The notes beneath the pieces are model-generated. The model was not told where the DNA came from, did no database searches, and saw only the letters and a program-made list of their open reading frames with translations. From NCBI RefSeq assembly GCF_039929605.1, contig NZ_JBDSQX010000033.1, positions 1 to 64,000 of the forward strand: 64,000 nucleotides of DNA. Direction: 5' to 3'. This DNA is from Pelomonas sp039929605 (lineage in GTDB: Bacteria; Pseudomonadota; Gammaproteobacteria; Burkholderiales; Burkholderiaceae_C). Made by a program: the position numbers and the translations under genes. Shown in pieces: positions 52,774 through 61,455 of this stretch; the stretch's first letter is position 1; the number at the start of each line of letters is the position of its first letter.

Positions 52774-53184
52774 TTAGCTCTTGGGTTGGCTGGCGGCATC
52801 CGCCGGGGCATTGACCGCGCTGGCTGCGCTCTTGCCGGCATCCTTCTTGGTGTTCTTCAGCAGAAAGTCGACATACGCGGCCGACTCCGGGAACTGGGCA
52901 CGCTCAGTCTCCAGGTGACGCTGCGCGGCCACGTCGTCACCCGTCTTGCCATAGAGCAACGCGAGATGAGCATGCATGCCGGGCGGCGTAGCTTCGCCCG
53001 CAACCTTGTTCTTCGCGATTTGAGCCTCAAGCAGCGCAATCTGAGCGCCCGGCTCGCTGCCGTTGGATTTCAGGTGTTGATAGACGGCGTCCTGATACCC
53101 GGCCCACTGGTACAGGGGCTTTGGGCCTGGCTGCGCGCAGCCAACGAGCGCCAGGGCAGCGACGATGGGAAAGGTGGTCTTCAT
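52774..53184 (-). CDS. DUF4810-family lipoprotein
   Basis: A 136-residue lipoprotein from ATG 53184 (GAGGG five bases upstream). Signal MKTTFPIVAALALVGC has a lipobox ALVGC. KPLYQWAGYQDAVYQHLKS and YGKTGDDVAAQRHLETERAQ, FPESAAYVDFLL are the DUF4810 signature. The tail is Ala/Asp/Lys rich and probably flexible. It starts just past the stop of the CsgG-like gene, with an ATG 12 bases inside the neighbour's 3' border. Confidence 0.9.
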   Translation of the reverse strand: MKTTFPIVAALALVGCAQPGPKPLYQWAGYQDAVYQHLKSNGSEPGAQIALLEAQIAKNKVAGEATPPGMHAHLALLYGKTGDDVAAQRHLETERAQFPESAAYVDFLLKNTKKDAGKSAASAVNAPADAASQPKS

Positions 53185-53195
53185 GCCAGCCCTCA

Positions 53196-53882
53196 TCACC
53201 GAACCGGCTTCCACGCGCCGCCGTCGACGCCGGCGGTCAGCGCATTGACGGCCTCGCGAATGGCGAGATCAAGCACCTTGCCGTTCAATGTGGCGTCGTA
53301 GCTGGCCGTGCTGCCGAAGCCAAGCACTTCCCGTTCGGACAGGCTGAACTCACCCGCACCCTGAACCGAATAGACAACCTCAGAGGTTGCCGGGTTGACG
53401 ACGTTCAGCGTCACCTTGGCATAGGCCACCTGTGTCTTGCCGCGACCCAACACGCCAAACAACTGCTTGTCGCCCACATCCTTGCGGCCGAACTCAGTGA
53501 CTGCACCCGTCACGAGGTAGTCAGCCCCCTTGATGGCCTGCGCGCTGCCCTTGAACTGGGCTTCCTGCTTGGACTCTTCGAGGTTGTCGCGGTCGAGTAC
53601 GCTGAAACGATTGGTCTGCTGCAGGTGCGAGACGAGGATGGTCCGGCTCTGCGTACCGAGGCGGTCGATGCCATCGGAGAAGATGCCTCGCTGATAGCTG
53701 CTACGGTTGTCGAACTTGCCGACAGCGATAGGCGCACGGACGCCTTGATAGACCGGCGCGGTGGCCGCAGCGACTTTGGGCACTTCGACCGCGCGGGATT
53801 GCTCGGTGGTCGCACAGCCGCCCAGCGTGGCAGCAAATGCTGCAATGGCAAGCGCACGAGTGGCGTTATTCAAGCTCTTCAT
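53196..53882 (-). CDS. CsgG-like outer-membrane lipoprotein
   Basis: A 228-residue CsgG/HfaB-type lipoprotein. Signal MKSLNNATRALAIAAFAATL ends in GGC. The core has APIAVGKFDNRSSYQRGIFS, ILVSHLQQTNRFSVLDRDNL and ADYLVTGAVTEFG, followed by LDLAIREAVNAL. CsgG family members form oligomeric pores that export amyloid subunits; this shorter type occurs with DUF4810 and DUF799 proteins instead of curli. It begins 78 bases downstream of the terminator that closes the ATP synthase operon. Confidence 0.92.
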   Translation of the reverse strand: MKSLNNATRALAIAAFAATLGGCATTEQSRAVEVPKVAAATAPVYQGVRAPIAVGKFDNRSSYQRGIFSDGIDRLGTQSRTILVSHLQQTNRFSVLDRDNLEESKQEAQFKGSAQAIKGADYLVTGAVTEFGRKDVGDKQLFGVLGRGKTQVAYAKVTLNVVNPATSEVVYSVQGAGEFSLSEREVLGFGSTASYDATLNGKVLDLAIREAVNALTAGVDGGAWKPVR

Positions 53883-53960
53883 AGTTCCTCCCTGAAATCA
53901 AAAAAGCCGCGCGAGTTTAGCGAGGCCGGCAGGCGCCTGAACGCACAGCAACGCAATGGC

Positions 53961-53992
53961 AAAGGGCGATGGGATTACTCCCATCGCCCTTT
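53961..53992 (-). terminator. terminator of the atp operon
   Basis: A perfect 14-bp stem (AAAGGGCGATGGGA paired with TCCCATCGCCCTTT) around a four-base loop lies 22 bases after the atpC stop. On the transcribed strand it ends in TTT, a weak U-run. It would stop most atp transcripts before the CsgG-like gene. Confidence 0.82.
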
Positions 53993-54013
53993 GAATCGCA
54001 AAGATCAGCGCGA

Positions 54014-54427
54014 TTACTTCTTGCGGAACTTGCGCAGCGCCGCGACCTGGGCCGCCAGCGTCAGCAACTCGTTCTGGATCGCCGCCTGGTCGAGTTCGCT
54101 CTTGGCGTTCTTGAGCGCTTCCTCGGCCTGCTTCTTGGCTTCGACAGCCTTGGCTTCGTCGAGGTCCTTGCCGCGGATGGCGGTGTCGGCCAGCACGGTC
54201 ACGCGGTTCGGCTGCACTTCGAGAATGCCGCCGGCCACGAAGACAAACTCTTCGGTGCCATCAGGGCGCTCGATGCGCACGGCGCCCGGCTTGATGCGGG
54301 TGATCAGCGGCGTGTGCCTCGGCAGGATGCCGAGTTCGCCACTCTCGCCCGGCAGGGCGACGAACTTGGCCTCGCCCGAGAAGATCAGCTCTTCGGCGGA
54401 GACCACGTCGACGTGGAGGGTTGCCAT
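54014..54427 (-). CDS. atpC: ATP synthase F1 subunit epsilon
   Basis: A 137-residue epsilon subunit from ATG 54427 (MATLHVDVVSAEELIFSGEA). VALPGESGELGILPRHTPLI and GAVRIERPDGTEEFVFVAGG are the beta-sandwich signatures; the C-terminal helices (LDEAKAVEAKKQAEEALKNA) follow. It links the rotor to F1 and inhibits ATP hydrolysis. Last gene of the operon. Confidence 0.96.
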   Translation of the reverse strand: MATLHVDVVSAEELIFSGEAKFVALPGESGELGILPRHTPLITRIKPGAVRIERPDGTEEFVFVAGGILEVQPNRVTVLADTAIRGKDLDEAKAVEAKKQAEEALKNAKSELDQAAIQNELLTLAAQVAALRKFRKK

Positions 54428-54561
54428 GTTCAATCTTCCTTAGCTAACCATTGAAAGAAGGTTCAGTAAGCAAGCAGACGGTGTGCTGGCTAGGCGCCGC
54501 GCGGAGCTGGACTCGTGTCCAGCGAGCACGGTAACAACGCCAGCGCGCCGTATGCGAAGTC

Positions 54562-55968
54562 TTACTGAATCTTCTTTGCCTTTTCGAAGGCTTCATCGAT
54601 GGTGCCAACCATGTAGAACGCCTGCTCCGGCAGGTGGTCGCACTCGCCAGCCACGATCATCTTGAAGCCGCGGATGGTTTCCTTCAGCGGCACGTACTTG
54701 CCGGGCGAGCCGGTGAAGACTTCGGCGACGTGGAAGGGCTGCGACAGGAAACGCTGGATGCGGCGGGCGCGCGACACGGTCAGCTTGTCGTCCGGGCTCA
54801 GCTCGTCCATGCCCAGGATGGCGATGATGTCGCGCAATTCCTTGTAGCGCTGCAGGGTCTGCTGCACCGCCTGGGTGGTCTCGTAGTGCTCTTGGCCGAC
54901 GACGTTCGGGTCCATCTGGCGGCTCGTGCTGTCCAGCGGATCGACGGCAGGGTAGATACCCAGCGAGGCGATTTCGCGCGACAACGCCACGGTGGAGTCC
55001 AAGTGGGCGAAGGTGGTGGCAGGCGACGGGTCGGTGTAATCGTCCGCAGGGACGTATACGGCCTGGATCGAGGTGATCGAGCCGACCTTGGTCGACGTGA
55101 TGCGCTCTTGCAGGCGGCCCATTTCCTCGGCCAGCGTCGGCTGGTAGCCCACGGCGGAAGGCATGCGGCCCAGCAGCGCGGACACTTCCGTGCCGGCCAG
55201 CGTGTAGCGGTAGATGTTGTCCACGAAGAACAGCACGTCCTTGCCTTCGTCGCGGAACGACTCGGCGATGGTCAGGCCGGTCAGTGCGACGCGAAGCCGA
55301 TTACCCGGGGGCTCGTTCATCTGGCCATAAACCATGGCGACCTTGGAGTCTTCGAGCTTCTCGAGGTTCACGACGCCCGAATCGGCCATCTCGTGATAGA
55401 AGTCGTTGCCCTCGCGGGTGCGCTCACCCACACCCGCGAACACCGACAGGCCGCTGTGGGCCTTGGCGATGTTGTTGATGAGTTCCATCATGTTGACGGT
55501 CTTGCCGACGCCGGCACCACCGAACAGACCCACCTTGCCGCCCTTGGCGAACGGGCAGATCAGGTCGATGACCTTGATGCCGGTTTCTAGCAGTTCCTGC
55601 GACGGGCTGAGCTCGTCATAGCTTGGGGCCTTGCGGTGGATGGAGGCGGTCAGCTCGGACGAGACCGGGCCGCGCTCGTCGATGGGGCTGCCCAGCACGT
55701 CCATGATGCGGCCGAGCGTCGCCTTGCCGACCGGCACCTGGATGGTGTCGCCGGTGTTGTAGACCTCGGTGCCGCGGCGCAGGCCGTCGGACGAGCCCAG
55801 CGCGATGGTGCGGACAACGCCGTCGCCCAGCTGCTGCTGGACTTCCAATGTCAGGGCGGTGCCTTCCATCTTCAGTGCGTCATAGATGTTGGGCATGCGG
55901 TCGCGCGGGAATTCCACGTCAACGACAGCGCCGATGCACTGAACGATCTTGCCAGTTGCTTGAGTCAT
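54562..55968 (-). CDS. atpD: ATP synthase F1 subunit beta
   Basis: A 468-residue beta subunit: IVQCIGAVVDVEFPRDRMPN, P-loop GLFGGAGVGKTVNMMELIN, the catalytic GERTREGNDFYHEM, the Walker B area DVLFFVDNIYRYT, then PSAVGYQPTLAEEMGRLQER and PDTKL-type C-terminal region. All catalytic residues are present. It is separated from atpG by a lipoprotein gene, which is unusual, and from atpC by about 130 bases. Confidence 0.97.
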   Translation of the reverse strand: MTQATGKIVQCIGAVVDVEFPRDRMPNIYDALKMEGTALTLEVQQQLGDGVVRTIALGSSDGLRRGTEVYNTGDTIQVPVGKATLGRIMDVLGSPIDERGPVSSELTASIHRKAPSYDELSPSQELLETGIKVIDLICPFAKGGKVGLFGGAGVGKTVNMMELINNIAKAHSGLSVFAGVGERTREGNDFYHEMADSGVVNLEKLEDSKVAMVYGQMNEPPGNRLRVALTGLTIAESFRDEGKDVLFFVDNIYRYTLAGTEVSALLGRMPSAVGYQPTLAEEMGRLQERITSTKVGSITSIQAVYVPADDYTDPSPATTFAHLDSTVALSREIASLGIYPAVDPLDSTSRQMDPNVVGQEHYETTQAVQQTLQRYKELRDIIAILGMDELSPDDKLTVSRARRIQRFLSQPFHVAEVFTGSPGKYVPLKETIRGFKMIVAGECDHLPEQAFYMVGTIDEAFEKAKKIQ

Positions 55969-55992
55969 GTTGGTCGTCCTATTGAGCGTCGC

Positions 55993-56520
55993 TTATTTCT
56001 TGATGGGAGTGCCAGTCAGTTCGGCGACAGTCAGCTTCGCGAACTCTTCGTACAGCCACGACATACGGCTCTCGTCTTGTCCACCGGCTAGGCCGCCAAG
56101 CGCGTATGACGCGCTGACCTTGGCCTTCTTGGCAACTGAACCGTCAGCACGTTTGAGCGTCACGACGCCTTCGACGTTGTCGTTGCCGGCCATGAAACCG
56201 AACATCACCGCGGTGAACGCAGAGCGAACGCGAAAGCTGGTGATTTCCACTTCAAGCGTTTGCTTGCTACCGGGCTGGACGAGGTTCTGTGCATTCATCG
56301 ACCGCTCGATCGTGCCCTTCAGTGTTTCCTGATTGAACTTGAGGTTGTCAGCGACCAACTTCTTGGCTTCGTCGGAAAGACGCAGAGTGACCGAACTGAC
56401 GTTGCGCTCAAGCGGCATTGATTCCTTGAGGTCGGAATCCATGCGGGTAACGCCAGACGCGCATGCGGTCAGCATTACGGCCACCAGAACTGCGCAGGCG
56501 CGTTGAAATGCCACAAACAT
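55993..56520 (-). CDS. DUF4410-like lipoprotein inserted in the atp operon
   Basis: A 175-residue lipoprotein from ATG 56520, six bases after GGAG (an ATG at 56532 is less likely). Signal MFVAFQRACAVLVAVMLTAC has lipobox MLTAC. The mature part (PLERNVSSVTLRLSDEAKKL, KFNQETLKGTIERSMNAQNL, KQTLEVEITSFRVRSAFTAV, GNDNVEGVVTLKRADGSVAK) resembles DUF4410 lipoproteins, a periplasmic or outer-membrane family of unknown role. It lies between atpG (50 bases upstream) and atpD (24 bases downstream) on the same strand, with no room for separate terminators. It must be co-transcribed with ATP synthase genes. Related operons normally go straight from atpG to atpD. Confidence 0.85.
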   Translation of the reverse strand: MFVAFQRACAVLVAVMLTACASGVTRMDSDLKESMPLERNVSSVTLRLSDEAKKLVADNLKFNQETLKGTIERSMNAQNLVQPGSKQTLEVEITSFRVRSAFTAVMFGFMAGNDNVEGVVTLKRADGSVAKKAKVSASYALGGLAGGQDESRMSWLYEEFAKLTVAELTGTPIKK

Positions 56521-56570
56521 TGATTTCTCCATTCCACTTGACTCTTGATGTCCGCAATGCGCAGGCTTGA

Positions 56571-57443
56571 TCAGCCCACCGCGGCCGCGCCGCTGACGAT
56601 CTCGGACAACTCTTTGGTGATGGCTGCCTGGCGGGTCTTGTTGTAGACCAGCTTCAATTCACCGATCAGCGTGCCGGCGTTATCGGTCGCTGCCTTCATG
56701 GCCACCATGCGGGCAGACTGCTCGCTGGCCATGTTCTCGGCTACGGCCTGGAAGACCAGCGCTTCCGTGTAACGGACCAACAGCTCGTTGATGACGGTGG
56801 CGGCGTCGGGCTCGTAGATGTAGTCCCACGAGTGGCCGGCCTTGTCCGTTGCCATGTCGCTCGCCTTGAGCGGCAGCAGCTGGTGCACCTTCACCTCTTG
56901 CTTCATCGTGTTGATGAACTGCGTGTAGCAGAGGTAGACAGCGGACAGCTTGCCTTCGGCGTACTGGTCGAGCAGCACCTTGACGGGGCCGATGAGGGCC
57001 TCGATGTGCGGCTGGTCGCCGAGCTGCGTTGCATGAGCAACAACGCGGGCGCCAATGCGGTTCATGAAGCCCAGGCCCTTGCCGCCGATGGCAACGACTT
57101 CGGCCTTGTGCCCCGCCGCTTCGACTTCCTTGAGCTTGGCCGTGGCCGCGCGCAGCAGGTTGGTGTTGAGACCACCGCACAGACCCTTGTCCGTCGTGAC
57201 GACGACCATGCCGACCGTCTTCACGCCCTCGTTCTTCACGAGGAAGGGATGGCGGTACTCGGGGTTGGCCTTGGCGAGCTCAGCGGCGATGTTGCCGATC
57301 TTCTCGGCGTACGGGCGAGCCGACCGCATCCGCTCCTGCGCCTTGCGCATCTTGGACGCGGCGACCATCTCCATCGCCTTGGTGATCTTCTTGGTGTTCT
57401 CGACCGACTTGATCTTGCCGCGGATTTCTTTGCTTGAAGCCAT
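56571..57443 (-). CDS. atpG: ATP synthase F1 subunit gamma
   Basis: A 290-residue gamma subunit. The N-terminal coiled-coil helix is EIRGKIKSVENTKKITKAME, then MVAASKMRKAQERM. VVVTTDKGLCGGLNTNLLRA is the family signature, and the C-terminal helix AMKAATDNAGTLIGELKLVY is normal. It is the central rotor shaft. The stop lies 50 bases before the DUF4410-like lipoprotein. Confidence 0.97.
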   Translation of the reverse strand: MASSKEIRGKIKSVENTKKITKAMEMVAASKMRKAQERMRSARPYAEKIGNIAAELAKANPEYRHPFLVKNEGVKTVGMVVVTTDKGLCGGLNTNLLRAATAKLKEVEAAGHKAEVVAIGGKGLGFMNRIGARVVAHATQLGDQPHIEALIGPVKVLLDQYAEGKLSAVYLCYTQFINTMKQEVKVHQLLPLKASDMATDKAGHSWDYIYEPDAATVINELLVRYTEALVFQAVAENMASEQSARMVAMKAATDNAGTLIGELKLVYNKTRQAAITKELSEIVSGAAAVG

Positions 57444-57500
57444 TCGAACTCCTAGTCAGTGCAGGGCTAAGTTGAAGCTCAGACCCGCGTGTTCCGTGGC

Positions 57501-59054
57501 TTAAGCGAAGGACTTCTTGAAAGAAGTGATCGCGGCGTTCAACTCAGCTTCCGCGTCCTTGTCCATCGCCTTGTCGTTTTCGAGCTTGGCAAGGAGGGCA
57601 GCGTGGCTGGTCTTCAGGTACTGATGCAGGCCGTGTTCGAAGGCCAGGACCTTCTTCACTTCGATGCTGTCCATGAAGCCCTTGTTGGCGGCGTACAGCG
57701 ACGCGCCCATCAGCGAGATGGGCTGCGGCGAGTACTGGGCCTGCTTCAGCAGTTCGGTCACGCGGGCACCGCGGTCCAGCTGCTTGCGGGTGGCTTCGTC
57801 CAGGTCGGAAGCGAACTGCGCGAACGCAGCCAGCTCACGGTATTGCGCCAGGTCGGTACGGATACCGCCGGACAGCGACTTGATCAGCTTGGTCTGAGCA
57901 GCACCACCGACGCGCGACACCGAGATACCGGCGTTGATGGCGGGGCGGATACCGGCGTTGAACAGGCTGGTTTCCAGGAAGATCTGGCCGTCGGTGATCG
58001 AGATCACGTTGGTCGGCACGAAGGCGGACACGTCACCGGCTTGCGTTTCGATGATCGGCAGGGCCGTCAGCGAACCGGTCTTGCCCTTGACTTCACCCTT
58101 GGTGAACGCTTCGACGTAGTCGGCGTTCACGCGCGCGGCGCGCTCCAGCAGGCGGCTGTGGAGATAGAACACGTCGCCGGGGAAGGCTTCGCGGCCCGGC
58201 GGGCGGCGCAGCAGCAGCGAGACCTGGCGGTAGGCCACGGCTTGCTTGGACAGGTCGTCATAAACGATCAGCGCGTCCTGGCCGCGGTCGCGGAAGTACT
58301 CGCCCATCGTGCAGCCCGAGTAGGCCGACACGTATTGCATCGCTGCGGATTCAGACGCCGAGGCGGCCACGACGATGGTGTATTCCATCGCGCCGGCTTG
58401 CTCCAGAGCACGCACCACGTTCTTGATCGACGAGGCCTTCTGGCCGATCGCGACGTAGACGCAGGTCATGTTCTGACCCTTCTGGTTGATGATCGCGTCG
58501 ATGGCGACGGCGGTCTTGCCCGTCTGACGGTCACCAATGATCAGTTCGCGCTGGCCACGGCCGACGGGAACCATCGAGTCGATGGACTTCAGGCCGGTCT
58601 GCACCGGCTGGTCGACCGACTTGCGGGCGATCACGCCCGGCGCGACCTTCTCGATGACGTCGGTCATCTTGGCGTTGATCGGGCCCTTGCCGTCGATCGG
58701 CTCGCCGAGCGCGTTGACGACGCGGCCAATCAGTTCGGGGCCGACCGGCACTTCCAGGATGCGGCCCGTGCACTTGACGGTGTCGCCTTCCGAGATGTGC
58801 TCGTAGGCACCCAGAATCACGGCGCCGACGGAGTCGCGCTCGAGGTTCAGCGCCAGGCCGAAGGTCTGGCTGCCGTCCTTGGCGACGGGGAATTCGAGCA
58901 TCTCGCCCTGCATCACGTCGGACAGGCCGTGGACGCGGACGATGCCGTCGGAAACGGACACGACGGTGCCCTGGTTGCGAATGTCCGAGCCAACACCAAG
59001 ACCCTCGATGCGGCTCTTGATCAGTTCGGAAATTTCAGCGGGATTGAGTTGCAT
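57501..59054 (-). CDS. atpA: ATP synthase F1 subunit alpha
   Basis: A 517-residue alpha subunit: MQLNPAEISELIKSRIEGLG, P-loop ELIIGDRQTGKTAVAIDAII, the DALIVYDDLSKQAVAYRQVS region, LLRRPPGREAFPGDVFYLHS and the arginine-finger area SVSRVGGAAQTKLIKSLSGG. Length and motifs are normal. It forms the non-catalytic nucleotide sites of F1. Confidence 0.97.
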   Translation of the reverse strand: MQLNPAEISELIKSRIEGLGVGSDIRNQGTVVSVSDGIVRVHGLSDVMQGEMLEFPVAKDGSQTFGLALNLERDSVGAVILGAYEHISEGDTVKCTGRILEVPVGPELIGRVVNALGEPIDGKGPINAKMTDVIEKVAPGVIARKSVDQPVQTGLKSIDSMVPVGRGQRELIIGDRQTGKTAVAIDAIINQKGQNMTCVYVAIGQKASSIKNVVRALEQAGAMEYTIVVAASASESAAMQYVSAYSGCTMGEYFRDRGQDALIVYDDLSKQAVAYRQVSLLLRRPPGREAFPGDVFYLHSRLLERAARVNADYVEAFTKGEVKGKTGSLTALPIIETQAGDVSAFVPTNVISITDGQIFLETSLFNAGIRPAINAGISVSRVGGAAQTKLIKSLSGGIRTDLAQYRELAAFAQFASDLDEATRKQLDRGARVTELLKQAQYSPQPISLMGASLYAANKGFMDSIEVKKVLAFEHGLHQYLKTSHAALLAKLENDKAMDKDAEAELNAAITSFKKSFA

Positions 59055-59152
59055 GCTGGGTCTCCAGTACCCGTCAGCGCCAAACCACAGCCATGTGGCG
59101 GGTCAGTCGCAGGGTGAATCGGTGGGATGTCTTGCGGTGGCTCGGGCAGCCG

Positions 59153-59686
59153 TCAGGCAGTCAGGGCGACCTTCATGCGCTCAAGGCGGGCCTTGACGGA
59201 GGTGTCCAGCACCTCGTCGCCGACCACCACGCGCACGCCGCCAATCAGCGCCGGCTCGATCTGCACATGCGTATCGAGCTTGCGGCCGAAGCGCTTTTCC
59301 AGCGTCGTCTTCAGCTCGGCCAGTTGGGCGTCGTTGATTTCGTAGGCGCTGTAGATGTGCGCGTCGGACACGCCGGAAGCGGCATTGGCCAGCACGTGGT
59401 ACTGGGCAACGACTTCAGGCAGCGCGGCGAGACGGCCGTTCTCGATCACGGCGCGCAGAAAGTTCTGCACGCCCGGGGCCAGGTCCTGCTTGGTGGCGGC
59501 GGCGATGACCGCGAGCACCTGCTCGGACTGGACCTTGGGGTGATCGGCGAACTGGCGCAGATCGGCGTCCTGCGCCACCTGGGCCAGCGCGTCGAGCTGA
59601 CGGCCCCAGGCCGCGAGATCGTGCTGCTTCGCAACCTGGAACAGGGCTTCGGCGTAGGGCCGGGCGATGGTGGCGAGTTCAGCCAT
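59153..59686 (-). CDS. atpH: ATP synthase F1 subunit delta
   Basis: A 177-residue delta subunit. ATIARPYAEALFQVAKQHDL is the N-terminal signature and GGVRVVVGDEVLDTSVKARL the C-terminal one. It joins F1 to the peripheral stalk. The start codon ATG 59686 directly abuts the atpF stop. Confidence 0.95.
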   Translation of the reverse strand: MAELATIARPYAEALFQVAKQHDLAAWGRQLDALAQVAQDADLRQFADHPKVQSEQVLAVIAAATKQDLAPGVQNFLRAVIENGRLAALPEVVAQYHVLANAASGVSDAHIYSAYEINDAQLAELKTTLEKRFGRKLDTHVQIEPALIGGVRVVVGDEVLDTSVKARLERMKVALTA

Positions 59687-60157
59687 TTACAGCTCCGTCT
59701 TCAGGCGAGCCAGCAACTCGGCGTGAACGCCGGCGTTGACTTCCTTGTGCAGGATCTGCTCGGCGCCCTTGACGGCCAGCGAAGCGACCTGCTCGCGCAG
59801 GGTTTCGCGAGCGCGGGAGACCTGCTGCTCGGCATCGGCCTTGGCGGCGGCCAGGATCTTGGCGCCTTCTTCCTCGGCGCGGCCCTTGGCGGCGTCGACG
59901 ATGGCCGCGGCACGCTTTTCAGCGTCCGAGATCAGCTTGCCGGACTCGGCCTTGGTCGCAGCCAGTTCCTGGGCGATCTGCGCCTCGGCACCGGCCAGCT
60001 CGGCCTTGGCCTTGTCGGCTGCGGACAGGCCTGCACGGATCTTCTCGGCGCGCTCATCGAGCGCCTTGGTGATCGGCGGCCACACATACTTCATCGTGAA
60101 CCCGACCAGGATCAGGAACACGATCATCTGAACGATGAGCGATGCGTTAATAAACAC
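59687..60157 (-). CDS. atpF: ATP synthase Fo subunit b
   Basis: A 156-residue b subunit. The N-terminal membrane helix is NASLIVQMIVFLILVGFTMK, followed by YVWPPITKALDERAEKIRAG and a long charged coiled-coil helix (AAKADAEQQVSRARETLREQ). It forms the peripheral stalk dimer. Confidence 0.96.
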   Translation of the reverse strand: MFINASLIVQMIVFLILVGFTMKYVWPPITKALDERAEKIRAGLSAADKAKAELAGAEAQIAQELAATKAESGKLISDAEKRAAAIVDAAKGRAEEEGAKILAAAKADAEQQVSRARETLREQVASLAVKGAEQILHKEVNAGVHAELLARLKTEL

Positions 60158-60231
60158 CTTGGTGCCTCACAAAGTTTCGAGTGCGGAAACCGCCGGGGCA
60201 ACCATGGCCACGGCGGGTCGACAGCACCGAA

Positions 60232-60507
60232 TTACTTGGCGCCAGCAGCCAGGGCGGTGGCGATCTGACCCAGGAAGGGGTTGGCAGTCGCGAACCACAG
60301 GGCGATACCCGTGCCGATGATGAAGGCCGCGTCGATCAGGCCGGCCAGCAGGAACATCTTGGTCTGCAGTTCGTTCATCAGCTCAGGCTGACGAGCGGCG
60401 GACTCAAGGTACTTGCTGCCCATGATGCCGATACCGATACAAGCACCGAAAGCGCCCAGACCAATGATCAGACCAGCGGCGAGAGCAACAAAGCTAATAA
60501 CTTCCAC
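60232..60507 (-). CDS. atpE: ATP synthase Fo subunit c
   Basis: A 91-residue c subunit, two membrane helices: VALAAGLIIGLGAFGACIGI, the polar loop SAARQPELMNELQTKMF, and LLAGLIDAAFIIGTGIALWF with the ion-carrying Asp. No Na+-binding residues are evident, so it should be a proton-driven ring. Confidence 0.97.
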   Translation of the reverse strand: MEVISFVALAAGLIIGLGAFGACIGIGIMGSKYLESAARQPELMNELQTKMFLLAGLIDAAFIIGTGIALWFATANPFLGQIATALAAGAK

Positions 60508-60584
60508 GATGACTCCTTGAGAGATTTAGAGAGAGAAACGGTTGAGGAAAACTGCTTGGGGAAACGGGTGACGCCTGATCGAGA

Positions 60585-61439
60585 TCAGTGCGCGTCGTGG
60601 GCTTGGCCGATGTAGACCAGCGTCAACATCATGAACACGAAGGCTTGCAACGTGATGATCAGGATGTGGAAGATCGCCCACACCGAGCCCGCAATGATGT
60701 GGCCGATAGCCAGGCCGATGCCGGTGGCCGACAGGCTCCAGGCGCCGCCCATCAGGGCGATCAGCATGAAGATCAGTTCGCCGGCATACATGTTGCCGAA
60801 CAGTCGCATGCCGTGAGACACGGTCTTGGCGACGAACTCGATCAGCTGCATCGCGAGGTTGATCGGGTAAAGGTAGACCTTGTCGCCGAACGGTGCCGCG
60901 ACGAGCTCGTGAGCCCAGCCGCCAGCGCCCTTCATCTTGACGTTGTAGATCAGGCAGGTGACCAGTACGCCCAGCGACAAGCCCATGGTCATGGATAGGT
61001 CAGCGGTGGGCACGACACGCAGGTAGGCGTGGTGATCGCCGGTGATGTTCTGCCAGATCCAGGGGAACAGGTCGACCGGGAAGAGGTCCATCGCATTCAT
61101 CAGGAAGATCCAGACGAACACGGTCAGGGCCAGCGGAGCCACCAGCTTGCGGCTGTTGGCGTTGTGCACGATGCCCTTGGCTTGATCGGCAACGATCTCG
61201 ACGAGGATTTCGACAGCGGCTTGAAACCGCCCCGGGACGCCCGACGTGGCGGACTTCGCAGCGCGCCAGAGCAGGAAGCTGCCCACCAAGCCCAGCAGCA
61301 CGCTGAAGAAGATGGAGTCGAGGTTGACGACGGAGAAGTCGACGATGCCCTGCTGCTTGCCACTCTGCGCGTGGTTCAAGTGGTGAATGATGTATTCACC
61401 AGCGGTCGGGGCTGCTGTTTCGTGGCCTTCTGCTGCCAT
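60585..61439 (-). CDS. atpB: ATP synthase Fo subunit a
   Basis: A 284-residue a subunit with five or six helices. FVWIFLMNAMDLFPVDLFPW and HGMRLFGNMYAGELIFMLIA, the latter with the essential arginine of the proton path, are the family signatures. The C-terminal helix ends HILIITLQAFVFMMLTLVYI. Confidence 0.97.
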   Translation of the reverse strand: MAAEGHETAAPTAGEYIIHHLNHAQSGKQQGIVDFSVVNLDSIFFSVLLGLVGSFLLWRAAKSATSGVPGRFQAAVEILVEIVADQAKGIVHNANSRKLVAPLALTVFVWIFLMNAMDLFPVDLFPWIWQNITGDHHAYLRVVPTADLSMTMGLSLGVLVTCLIYNVKMKGAGGWAHELVAAPFGDKVYLYPINLAMQLIEFVAKTVSHGMRLFGNMYAGELIFMLIALMGGAWSLSATGIGLAIGHIIAGSVWAIFHILIITLQAFVFMMLTLVYIGQAHDAH

Positions 61440-61455
61440 GTTTCTTTCTGCCTCG

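Noticed and set aside
57489..59117. Long open frame on the plus strand, opposite atpA
   Set aside because: It mirrors the codon pattern of atpA, has no family resemblance and is a typical artefact of GC-rich DNA; similar frames lie opposite other atp genes and opposite the pigment genes.
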